A stretch of DNA of 64,000 nucleotides from Isoetes taiwanensis. Taxonomy: Eukaryota; Streptophyta; Lycopodiopsida; Isoetales; Isoetaceae. Each line of letters starts with the position of its first letter. Positions within the stretch are counted from its first letter, which is position 1. Below the pieces are notes generated by a model. That model ran no database searches. It saw only the letters and a program-made list of their open reading frames with translations, and had not been told where the DNA came from. The position numbers were made by a program, and so were the translations under genes. Of the stretch, positions 54,277 to 64,000 are shown one piece after another. The DNA is taken from NCBI GenBank assembly GCA_021234155.1, contig JAJEKV010000059.1, positions 4,528,571 through 4,592,570 of the forward strand, read 5' to 3'.

Positions 54277-56046
54277 TTCATTTTCTCGGATTGTCGTGTG
54301 TAAATGTTATTCTTATTTTATCAAGGAAAAATCTAATAATGATTCAATCGCAACTTTTTTTTTTTGCATGAGTCCCATTTTCAGTCCGAGTCCCAAAATT
54401 CGAGATTTGTCCCACTTTAATTAAATACGACTTTTGTTCATTGCTCTGATTAGTGTGCCTATACTGTCAATAAATCTTCTGCCTATACTCTTGTCTATTA
54501 TTTCTGTAGCAGTGACTTAAATTTCTATAGCTGCTCACACTCCTGTCTATCATTTCTTTAGCTGCTCATTTCTGCAGTGACTTGAATTTGCATCTGCATA
54601 ATTAATGTCCTTCCTGTGTTAAATTGTCCTGCTCGTGATTAACTGTTCTGTCTAGAATTTGTCCACCTGTTTGTAAATTAGTATGACCGTGTTTAGTCGG
54701 CCTGCCTTCGAGTGACTGTTCGGCCTGCTGTAATTGCCACGCCTTTTGAGTAATTGGCGCATGTGATGCCATTGCATGTACTTTAGCCTGGCCGGAATGG
54801 ATGACCATTCGAAATCGCGCTAAGCGTGTATTGCACCCTCGTTTGCAGGGAAGAAGAGACAAAACCGAATGAGAAGAAAAGAAAGCTCACAGAAGAAAAG
54901 AAAGCCTAATGAGGACGCAGTATCCTATGCATTGTCGATGGATGATAGCGGATCCATTATCAGAGCAGACACAGATCCTCCATGCCCCGAGGAGAAGATG
55001 GATGACAGTGCGGAGTGGTATGTTTATGTAGGCAAAACAAATGGTAAGGTGGATCTTGTGTTACACTCCAGGAAGAAAGAGACCGATCTTATGAAGAAAC
55101 ACGATATTCTTATCATTTGTGAGGAGCAGGATGACATATGTTGTCAACTCGTCAGATTTACGCATGCCAGGGCAACTGCTTTCAAAGATGGTCTGATGAA
55201 GAAGGACGTGAGTGCTGAGTCATGTTTCAAGTATGGATGGCCTCAAAATACTGTCCTCACTCCAGTTTCTATAAGTGAAGGGGTGTCTGCAGTGAGGAGA
55301 GCTTTGCGAGGACCTTCTCCAAGTTATTACCTGGAAGAGTTGAAGCATCAAAATGATATCAGGGATGTACGAAGATTGCTGGACTTAGGAAAGGACATCC
55401 CAACTGCAACAGTTGATGGCATTTTGGCAGAAAATGACTCCGAAAAGAAATCGCAGCTAGAGGCAATGAGTAGGCTAGTCAAGTATGCAGACAACTACCC
55501 ACTTGGCCAATCTTTTACACATCCCATCCATGTTGACCGTCTGGTGAGATCACATAAGTCAAGTCTTGTTAGCAAAAGGTATGACCCTGAGCATGCTAGA
55601 AAAAACTTGAGGGCGATGGTGAGGAATCCAGGCCAAGTTCCTATGCCAGCAGACGTGCTTCCTTGGGATAAGAAAAAGGATGCTCCACTCCAGTGGACAA
55701 CACTAGAGGAGCTTACAGTGGAGAACCCTAATGTATGCTTCCTTATTATTGACGGATAGCATTCTATTGAGGCACAACAATCCCTATCCAACCAGGCTAA
55801 GCAAACAGGGCAAACAATGTATCTGCTACATTACAACCACAGGAGGTGTCGGTTTCTAGCCCCCATACCCCTGCAGAGGACCTGGCAGAGATTAGTGCAA
55901 CATTGAACGAAATGGGCGAAGTCTTTCTTTATAAAAGGTTAGTATATTAGGTGGAATAGAGTCAGTCAGATATATCAAGTAGGAATAACTGTAGTAAACT
56001 AGGTTGAGCATGTGTCAAGATGTGCCATTTCGCGCCGGGCATTATC

Positions 56047-56109
56047 AATTCGCGCCTGGCGTGTATTCGTCCGCGAATTGTCAGCATGAATACACGCCAC
56101 GCGCGAATT
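56047..56109. repeat. Inverted repeat in intron 2 with the CGCCTGGCG motif
   Basis: The arms 56047-56068 (AATTCGCGCCTGGCGTGTAT..) and 56088-56109 pair at 21 of 22 positions. Further CGCCGGGC and ACGCCTGGC words flank it. The motif is shared with the foldback at 48806-49116. Confidence 0.75.
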
Positions 56110-57744
56110 GGCACGCCTGGCTTTGTCGTTTCCTTATTATCCTGTTTGCTTGATCTAAAAAGCGGTTCATTTTTGTATGCCCTGCTCATATTGGCTGACA
56201 TGCTTTCTTTATTCGTGCAGCCCTTACGTGGAACAACTCCGTCATGCCCGCCAGCAATAGATAGAATATGGAAGACCCCTGCAAACAAAACAGGGAGGAA
56301 CGAAGTCTGAGGAGATTAAGGCATTGGAAAAGATGGCTTAGACTATCATCCAAGATAAGAAACCAATGGCAAAAAAGACAGGAAAAAAAACTGGGGAGGA
56401 AGCATGCGAGACGTCTGAAGCAGCTTCCAGAGGTCCTACAGATGCCTACAAGATCGTCTTCGCTAAGGACGAAGTCTGGGCGAAGTGGAACGAGTTCTGG
56501 GATGTTTATGCTCAGAAACAGCTACCAGACCCAATGGGAAGAGTGCCTCCTCAAGCTACTTCAATATTTGATCTGAAGACTACCGAGATGAGGAAAATAT
56601 AGGGCCTTCAAGATGATGAAATCATTTGGTTGTTAAATCAATGCATAAACAAAGAAGTTCTGTACAAGAAGGCTTCTTCAGTTAAGGACAAAATGTCCTT
56701 CATTGATTCTTGCACTCACATAAAGCACATGCGAGTTATGAAGGTAGCAGTTGGTGAAGAACTTCAGAAGCTATCTGGTGATGTAGCATTGTCTGAACTC
56801 GGCCAGCTAGACAAGTATGATGTGTCTGCTGATGACATCAAGAAATACGTCTTTTGGTCGAAGGAATTTCTGCAAAACAGGAAATCAAAGAACCAACAGC
56901 ACACCGCAAAATTATCAGATAAGGTGATGGCTGAGCTGAGAAGAAAGGTTGCCGTCCTGAAAGATGTTGGTGGTGACTTACCTGCACTCCAATACCTGGT
57001 CTCTACTGGCTATAAAGGTCGCCTACCCGATACAACAGTAGGCCCTCGTAATATTTCTCTGTTTGTATTGGATAGCAGGACTGCAAAAGGAGAGAAGGGG
57101 ATGACTCAACAGGAGTACAGCAGTTTCTTTAGTAGTTGCATAGGCTTAACAACTCAGAAGCTCTTTATATTGTCATCATATGCCCCCCCAGTTTGGTGGC
57201 TTCATACGACTTGGAATGCCTAAAGGTCGTTAGGGAAGGTTCTCTTCTCTTTGAGACAAAGGATACTGATCTGAGGATGCAGTTTAAAAGCGCTTGTATA
57301 ATCTTCATAATGATATCCCTTGTACCAGATGATGACTATGAGGTAGCTAAGAGCAAAGGGGCATCGGATAAAGGTGCATGGCAGTGTTTTCTTTTGGATG
57401 AACCCAACTTGGAAAATGTCTTCTACAAAGCAGATGATGAGGATGAAGCAAATGAAAGCGAGGAATTTGATGTTCCTAACCTCTACCGGAAAGACATCAC
57501 TCTAGAATTGCTGACAAGAGAAAAGGAGCCCTTGAATAAACATGGGTTTGCAATCAATCTGGCAAGCTATCTTGTTGAGGCATTTGCATCACTTGATACC
57601 ACTTGCTGTGAATTACATGTTGGAGGGTATATTGGTAGAGAGGCCCTGAAGACATCAAGAAGATGTTTAAGTTTCGTCAATGATGACCAGTCCAGGGATT
57701 TCCTTGAAGTGTTTTTCGAAAAGGTACTAGCCACGCCTGATTGA

Positions 57745-59800
57745 GGTCTTGTAAAAGATCCCGTTGGCTTTCACAAGGCCCCCAAAAAGTAACTCGCATT
57801 CATAATCATGATGGAAACTAGTATAAGGGTGGTTTTTAATACATGCAACTCGTAATGTCAATGAAAACTAGATGACTTTCATGGTTTTGTAATATCACTA
57901 CTAGTTTGATCATAGTTCTTATACTAATTCTATGTCTTACACTAGTTTCTTAAAATTATTGCTAGTTTAGGAGGTGATTTTTGAGCCTACAATTGTTAAT
58001 ATTATAATCTATGATGATTTTACATACTGGTTAGCATGATGAGATACATGGTTTTAACCTAGTTTCAATCCTCCCAAGCTTTTTTTATTAGTTCAAGAAC
58101 CATGTTTGATTTTGGAAGTGTATTATATGTTTTTGGCACATGCTTATTTACTATGCATGTTAGCAGGCTATTATGTTGGTTTATGATGTTGTGTTTTTAT
58201 ACACTTGTTTCAATCCTTAAAGTCATTACGAACTTTGAGCATAATTTCTTATATTAACTAGTAATTCCAACGATTATATCTATTTTTGCACTCCTTTTAG
58301 AGCATGATCCTTATTCGTAAAACTTATGTTATGTACATTGACTTGTCTACTGGTTGCATGGTGTGGTCTATGTTTTCTACCATTATATGTAGCATAATTT
58401 TATGTTGGGCCAAGTGTATATTTGTACTTATAGTTGCCAATGCATTCTTTGTGGTATAGTATTTAGCATCCATAGAGTGCACATTTTGTATGAAAGAGGA
58501 TATTGGATTAAGTGTTTATCATGCATGATTTAGAGGTTCCCTTGCACAATTGGAGTGATGAGGAGCTCTAGAGGTATGGTGTAGATAATAACCCTTTTGC
58601 TACCAACATAAGATCCTTTTTTTAAACTCAAACAATATTCATACCCATTGTACCATCTAGCAAAAGGCAATAGATGTTCAGATACTGAACTTCACCTAGG
58701 CAGCAACTTAGAATAAAACATGCTTCACTTTCATGCAATAAAGAGTTACGAGAAATGCAAAAGCAATCTTGAATTCAAAGCATGATCCTAATTGCATATA
58801 TTCACATTATATTAACTTCTAGGGGAATGGAGCCGGCTTGTCCTTGGCTGAATGTAGATGCCTAGTTGGCAGTTCTTAATTATCCTTTCAGATCCGATCA
58901 AATCGCCAATAAATCATATGAGCTCTATGAATAACAATTTTCCTTGGCACTGTTTCATTCGATCGATTGATAAGGACCTATATTTAGCTATAAGTATCAA
59001 TGGTCATATGAGCACCAACGATTTTCTCATGAAGTTGCTAGGTCAAATATGCATGAGCGTTCATTCATTAAAGAAATTCGCTAGATCAAAGATTCATGAA
59101 CACGCGATCGTTGACCTTCAAGTCTAGAATCGCATCATAAATATATGACTTTGTTATTTTTTCAAACCAGGAATACAAGCCATTCAATATAGTGGCGACA
59201 ACTCACATGTTTTTTTTTAAACCATTATAAATATGAGCCATTTAACATAGTGGCGACACAATCGACACTCAAGAATATTATCAGTGTTCAACGCTAGGCT
59301 TGGAACTAAGTTTTCACCGGTCCATTTTCGCTTAACTCTAAGTTATGATATTTTCCGATGAAGCACTAGACACAAGTATTATAATATGTTTGGAGAAATT
59401 GAATATTTTTACGCAATAAAATATTGATACATTCACTTACTATTATAGCAATGGGATTGTAATAAATTTATGGAAGGGACAAGTTTCAATGGTTGCAAAA
59501 TACAATTTATTTATCATTCCAACTCTCTCAAATTAATTTATTGAAACCTTTTTACATTGTTCTCCATATCTGATAGAATTTGGGTTCATGTTATAGTGAT
59601 CTGAGAATAGAGGCAAGATAATCTGACTTAAGGTTTGAGCCTACAGAACAATTAAAGGGAAAACGTGAAATATCCTATGGTTAAATAAGTGACAAAGTTA
59701 AAGGTTAAATATTGTTGTTTTTAAGGGTGCTCTATGGTCGCCCAATGGTTTTGGAAACAATGGAATCGGTCAAATGAGGTGAATCCATGATAGATTATCT
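57745..59800. other. Intergenic, no gene recognised
   Basis: AT-rich DNA downstream of the ParB-like gene. The frame at 58858-59127 lacks an ATG and any motif. No polyadenylation site or transposon end was assigned. Confidence 0.45.
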
Positions 59801-59866
59801 GGAAAGGAAAGGAAAGGAAAGGGAAAGGGAAAGGGAAAGGGAAAGGGAAAGGGAAAGGGAAAGGGA
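59801..59866 (+). repeat. (GGAAA)n to (GGGAAA)n simple repeat
   Basis: Four GGAAA units are followed by seven GGGAAA units. The latter meets the spacing for a G-quadruplex on the plus strand. Confidence 0.95.
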
Positions 59867-59869
59867 CCT

Positions 59870-61560
59870 TTCGCTCAACATATATGCTCCCTTCTAGTGC
59901 ACTAGTCTAATAAACATAGCATGTACTCGGCAATTCGGACTTTTGCTCGATCTTCTACTCCTCAAACATGTGTCCTAGGGTAACTCTGCTCCTCTGGATG
60001 CAACAGCGCACTGGTATTGTCGTTTCGTGCCTTCTGGCATGCTCGAGGTCACGATGTCTAAGCTTGGAACACGACATCAGGTCTAAGCAGGTTTGGAACT
60101 GGTGCCTGGGACGGCTTTTATTGTTCTCCCTCCCTTCGAACCCTCGAGGAAACCCTGCACGCAAGCTCTCAGCCACTTCAAAGGCAGGGAGGGCTGCCAA
60201 AACGCAAACCCTACAGATTTTGTAGGGTTTAAGTATCGGGATATCAAAGCTGCTCCATCTGCTAATCCCACCGTTCAAATAGTAGCTCATGTCCCAAGAA
60301 ACGTCTTCGAAAAAAAAAATGGCCATCCCCCGCACGGATGTGCCAAGCCCCAAATTTTCCCCTTTTCGACGTATATAGGCGTACGACGGGGAAATGAAGG
60401 GTCGCCCCAGTTCGGCTGTTCCAGTGAGCTTGAAATGCGGTTTAGACTTCGTATATGAGTTCAAAGCATACTCCAGGGATCAACTAGTAGGACCAACATA
60501 TAGCCAAGCTCGACTCGCCATGTCTATCTACATAGAACTTGTGTCTAGTGTGTTTCTGGAGAATGCTCCCCTAAATAAAATGCAAATCTTTTGAGTTATG
60601 ATGTCTTGTTGTGCATCAGGTCTTGTGCTTTAGATGTAAGCATTCACATTGGTCACATATTTTTGAACAAGGCCGCTTCAAAGTCTAAACGCCATAATAG
60701 GGCAAGAAATTACAAAGGCACAATTTTAATATTCTCTCTCTATTTGAGTTTCTCTGTAACTCCATCTCTATGTATACATAGCGCATTACCAACACATGTG
60801 AGTTCAAAATGGTCGTGTCTTATTTCTAGACCGTATAGTTAACCTTAGGCAATTTAGGCGGTCCTAGCTGCTTCTAAAATTCTAAGTTTGGATAAGGTGA
60901 GAAATCATTAGTTATGCTTTAGATAATTATCTATGCCTTAGACACATTTCTTAACATAGAGCCTCATATTTCAAAGCTAACACCATCACACCAACATTCA
61001 AAATTCATATTTATGGTTTATTTCGTTTTTTCCATGCATTATAGCGTTTGGTTCAAATTTTATTCCCTACCATTGATCTGGCAGATATTCCCGGTATTGT
61101 GCCAGATCAACGGCCACTATATTTTTGAGAGAAAAAACACAAGCCAGCGTCAATGGTGCAAAACGAACCTATGGTTGAAGAAAAAAAACAAGTGAAATAA
61201 AAAAAACCAGTGATGACCATGGCCTCGCGGCACAATAAACGGGTAGAGCCTTCTGCCTTCTCACAGCCCTCCCAATCCCTGCATTCATTCACGACACAAC
61301 CTACATTCCGGTAGCCCCCACTTATCTTTCAAATAAAGACGCTGCTGCACAACAAATTCTTGGGTCCATTGTCATCATCTTTGCCAATAAATTTGCTGCA
61401 GCCACCATCGGGCTTCTTCTTTGCCGGCGTTAACGATTGGCTGGGTAAGATTTTTTATGTTTGGATCTGTGCTGGCGGGGATCGCCCCTCAACAGCGTAT
61501 CTTTGCCACATCATGAGGGGTTCCCATCAATAGGGATTGGGTAGCCACGAGAAAGCTTGT
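59870..61560. other. Intergenic; telo-box palindrome, no gene supported
   Basis: The minus-strand frame at 59955-60464 has no recognised domain. A perfect hairpin AAACCCTACA-GATTT-TGTAGGGTTT lies at 60206-60230 and contains the telo-box word AAACCCTA in both orientations. Nothing else is supported. Confidence 0.4.
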
Positions 61561-61630
61561 CTGCATGAACTACAATGGGATTTGAACCCACAAATGCCCA
61601 TAATCCTCCGCGGCTGCCATAGCCAGGCTA
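61560..61630 (-). repeat. tRNA-derived SINE-like head
   Basis: On the minus strand TCTAGCCTGGCTATGGC (A-box-like) and a perfect B box, GGTTCAAATCC within TGGGTTCAAATCCCA, are spaced about 35 bases apart. The T-arm pairs (TGGG/CCCA), but the acceptor arm does not close, so this is a SINE head or tRNA relic rather than a tRNA gene. Confidence 0.4.
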
Positions 61631-63084
61631 GACCGACGCCTAAAAATCATTTCAAATCCATCGTTTTATACAAGTACTACCAATGGGATCTTAGATCTGA
61701 GAGCTTTTCTGTTATGCTTACCTCCTTGCTCCCTCGCCAAATTCAAATTTAAAGTACAACCAGCCCAGGACCAGCCATCTGGCTGAGGCACACTGTGGCA
61801 AAGGCTGCCACATTGCCCTCTCCTTATTGCCCTTGCCAAAAAAGAAGGGAGCATGCCTTCTTATCCACACCCCAAAAAAACAGCCAATTTTTTCTTCCCC
61901 ACCAGCCTTTGCAAAAACATCCATGAAAAAAGGAATTGCGAAGCACCCAAAATAGCAAAGCTCCTCTCACATGGCAAATTATACCGTTTCTTATACAATA
62001 CGATACCGAAATCATAGTCCCCACCATTGCCAGAATACCCTCCCCAAACCCAAAATGAAATTAGCATACTATATTGATGTTGTATGGAGACGTAAAAATT
62101 TTTGCCAAACCTATTTTTTGTTCACTCTCTAAACTTTGAAGTAACAACAGAAATCAATTTTCCCGGCCTCCGGTATGGAGAAACGCCTCCGGTATGGAGA
62201 AACGTCTGTAGTCCCTGCAATGGTTTTCAGTACTCCAGAGCCATTGCCATCGTGTGGGTTGGTTCGGGGCAGGCCAAGATACTCCAAAGCGGTTTTGGGA
62301 AGCCCAAAAGCGGTGTTCTCCATCGCCATGTGAGCTTGCCATGTCTTCATAAACCATTTCTTCACAAATACAAATTTCGCGAGGATGCTCTTGACTATGG
62401 CTAAGAGGTACATATTTTAGTGCATTATTGAAGAGCAAAATGCCTTGCCGGATCTAGCATCTCCTTCCTTTGCTTTTCAATTCTTTTCGACCCATCTTTT
62501 CCGATGGTATTATGATGGACAATTTTAGGTCGCCTGTCAAGCACTAGGAAAGTCCCAGACGCAGTGGCCTCATGATTAGATGCAGATTTTTTTCAGAATT
62601 TGTGCAGATGAACAAGATAAGAGCTTTATGCAGATCCTTACAAGAAAATGCAAGGCAATAGAAAATGTTGAGTATCAGCTATGCAAAATTATGAGGCATC
62701 AAAGATTTGATTTGTAAGGGCATAAAATATTCCAGAATATAACTGCCCAATTTGGCCTTGTTTTATGGTCTTGGACAGACTTTTGATGTTGCCTCTACGT
62801 CGCCTTATGTTAAATCCAGAAACTGGAGATTAGGAAGAATGGCAACTTCATATTGATTCTGTAAGATCGTTTGCTTCTTTTCTTATGAATCAATCATGTT
62901 TCTTTTTCTTGTTAGCACCTTACATAATCTAATCCCTCATCCATTCACCATTATGCTCTGTGTTTTAATTTCATGAAAATACCTTTGCAAAATTTACTTG
63001 TTCAGCAACACTGCAGAGCTGATAAAATGCATATAAACAGAAAATCTGCACTCTTATGCACTATCTGTATGGTAATATTGTAAC
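61631..63084. other. Intergenic, no gene recognised
   Basis: The only structure seen is a 20-base direct duplication, CCTCCGGTATGGAGAAACG, at 62167-62206. Overlapping minus-strand frames at 61666-62067 have no motif. Confidence 0.45.
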
Positions 63085-63480
63085 AGGAGATGCTACTGAC
63101 GAGATTTTTAATATCAAGGAGCAAATTAAGGCACAGGTTGAAATCAGACTCATGGGGGGTAGAAGTCTGGCAGAATTCAAGTTACAGTCATCTTACACAA
63201 ACCAAGTATCTTAAGGAGGTATAGTGAATGTTTTTTATGGCAAATTGCAAACCCTGCCGTCAATCCCTTTGATGCAGGTACAAAGCTTACTCTTGATCTT
63301 GAAGGAGACTCATGTGATCCTACTTTATATCAAAAGTTAGTAGGCTCCTTACTAGTACTCGACCGGATATTGCTTTTTTAATCATGGGATGTTTATTCAT
63401 GCTTCTCAAAGCAGCCTCGTGTAGAAGCGCACCTTAACTATTTTGAAGATTCGATGCGTAAACGATCTCAATTCTACTGT
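63085..63480 (+). pseudogene. Copia reverse transcriptase/RNase H connection, remnant
   Basis: Fragments in shifting frames read TGDATDEIFNIKEQIKAQVE (after the lost YVDD), HLTQTKYL, NPFDAGTKLTLDLEGD, CDPTLYQKLVGSLL and RPDIAF. This order is typical of the RT thumb to RNase H connection in plant Copia elements. At least two frameshifts are present and no LTR is visible. It is a short, dead relic. Confidence 0.75.
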
Positions 63481-64000
63481 GAGTTTAATTTTTATGACTC
63501 TTCTGGATGTTTGTTTGATTGTCAGATTGGTGATCATCTCATTAGTTTGTTGCAATATCATGGGCATTGCATTTATAATCAAGTCTATTATACCAAGTCC
63601 ATTTATATAACATTTGGTATAATTTGAGTCCTTTGTTTAGCTAAACTTCGTCAAGTGCTTACAAAGAGAGAAAAATAAAAAGGACTCGCTAGATAGTTGT
63701 GTGACATGTAACTTGAGTTTCTCTGGCGAAAAAATAAAATATTCTTCCCTATTTGCTAGATTGCGTGTTCAGTGAAGGGCTGAACTTTTAACAAGCAAAG
63801 ATAATAACGAATGTTGTATTGGATTTCTCGAATAAATCGCCTGCAAACCTGCAATCGATTGAAAGTTCCATGGACTGAATTGAGTAAGTAATTTGCACGC
63901 AATCCTTATCGACATGTTATTTGTCAATGCGGGATCTCCTTAAATTGGAGAGAATGAAGGTTGAATTCATTGATAAAATGGGCAAGAGTTGCGAGGGACC
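63481..64000. other. No feature seen to the window end
   Basis: AT-rich DNA without a supported frame, repeat or RNA gene. Confidence 0.45.

Larger units (their letters stand above)
50801..54436. mobile_element. TIR DNA transposon inserted in intron 1 of the ParB-like gene
   Basis: Inverted 25 bp ends (AAGTCGTATTTAATTAAAG...GGGAC at 50802-50826 and its complement at 54409-54433) are identical. TTCATTG flanks both sides (50794-50800 and 54437-54443), a likely 7 bp target duplication. Removing the element leaves an intron of about 430 bp with both splice sites intact. The interior holds a palindrome array, a pyrimidine tract and no recognised transposase, so it is non-autonomous. The superfamily is undecided; the duplication length is near hAT or Mutator values. 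Confidence 0.75.
50716..57744 (+). pseudogene. Large three-exon gene with ParB/DGQHR-like motif; broken
   Basis: Exon 1 (50716-50776, MPPKGHAASNSGRATREDAQ) splices in phase (CAAG|GTCAGT..TTTGCAG) to exon 2 (54849-55937). Exon 2 joins exon 3 (56221-57744) through AAAAG|GTTAGT..TCGTGCAG. The protein of about 890 residues has a bipartite basic region (KKRQNRMRRKESSQKKRK), then THPIHVDRL..., a helix pair, and FLIIDG*HSIEAQQ. With Gln in place of the stop this fits the ParB/DGQHR fold motif. The exon 3 product has YIVIICPPSLVASYD and, near the end, ELHVGGYIGREALKTSRRCL, followed by FVNDDQSRDF, faintly like the final block of N4/N6 DNA methyltransferases. Prokaryotic ParB-methylase fusions exist, so that reading is attractive but unproven. 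Stops at 55757, 56258, 56339 and 56600 are all TAG. Frameshifts lie near 55812 and 57130. Confidence 0.55.

Noticed and set aside
53999-54424. Pro/Leu/Ser-rich ORFs
   Set aside because: They are translations of a polypyrimidine tandem repeat in three frames.
55757-56602. Reassignment of TAG to glutamine as the reason for four TAG codons
   Set aside because: The intact SDR gene and Copia frames follow the standard code, the gene also has frameshifts, and CAG-to-TAG decay at methylated CHG sites explains the pattern more simply.
59955-60464. 169-codon minus-strand ORF; the region was also considered as 5S-rRNA-like
   Set aside because: No domain is visible, and resemblance to the 5S internal control region is limited to a few short words in the wrong arrangement.
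61560-61630. tRNA gene
   Set aside because: The B box and T-arm are good, but the acceptor and anticodon arms do not close.

Overview
This window reads as nuclear DNA from a land plant with a large, repeat-swollen genome. One intact, intron-containing gene with GT-AG introns sits among nested transposable elements of plant type (Copia, TRIM, L1-type LINE, hAT, and a DUF8039-type CACTA-associated exon). A DIRS-order tyrosine-recombinase element is also present. Such elements are well known in green algae such as Volvox, so a seedless plant (fern or lycophyte) seems more likely to me than a flowering plant. That is inference only. All coordinates and splice sites were read by eye.

Left third (1-20,000). 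A LINE reverse-transcriptase gene on the minus strand (1531-2029 plus 9640-10094) is split by a 7.6 kb element at 2033-9636. That element has split direct repeats in the order A1-body-B1-A2-B2, with the trinucleotide AAT at each boundary, as in PAT/Kangaroo/Ngaro-type DIRS elements. A complete 463 bp TRIM (7246-7708, 5 bp target duplication) lies inside it. Next come a decayed hAT transposase (10340-12572), a decayed Copia element (about 12930-18590) interrupted by an ORF1-only LINE (13801-15605), and a second ORF1-only LINE (about 18600-19660).

Middle (20,000-44,500). The one convincing intact host gene is a four-exon short-chain dehydrogenase resembling 3-ketodihydrosphingosine reductase (21801-23289). 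A second, inverted copy of the split-repeat element starts at 27124 and contains a tyrosine recombinase ORF (28333-29196, minus). It probably extends to about 38430. Nested in it is a full-length, apparently recent Copia element (32159-37024, identical 297 bp LTRs, TGATA target duplication). Beyond it are intergenic DNA, a LINE ORF2 tail (about 41880-42640), an inverted repeat and an ACGT-core-rich block (43230-43590).

Right third (44,500-64,000). A multi-exon RS-rich gene on the minus strand (44587-45925) lies back to back with a broken HAK/KUP potassium-transporter fragment (46053-46500). After a foldback and small ORFs, a DUF8039-type exon (49825-50229, minus) and a large three-exon gene (50716-57744, plus) diverge from a shared interval holding 54 bp repeats and a TATA box. 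The large gene carries a ParB/DGQHR-like motif and a C-terminus weakly resembling a methyltransferase. It is broken by four stops, all TAG, and two frameshifts. Its first intron holds a 3.6 kb TIR transposon that contains an array of 24-32 bp palindromes. The rest is mostly featureless, apart from simple repeats and a Copia remnant near 63,085-63,480.

The genes do not form an operon or pathway. What links them is nested insertion, recombination-site architecture and decay, much of it at sites where plants methylate cytosine.
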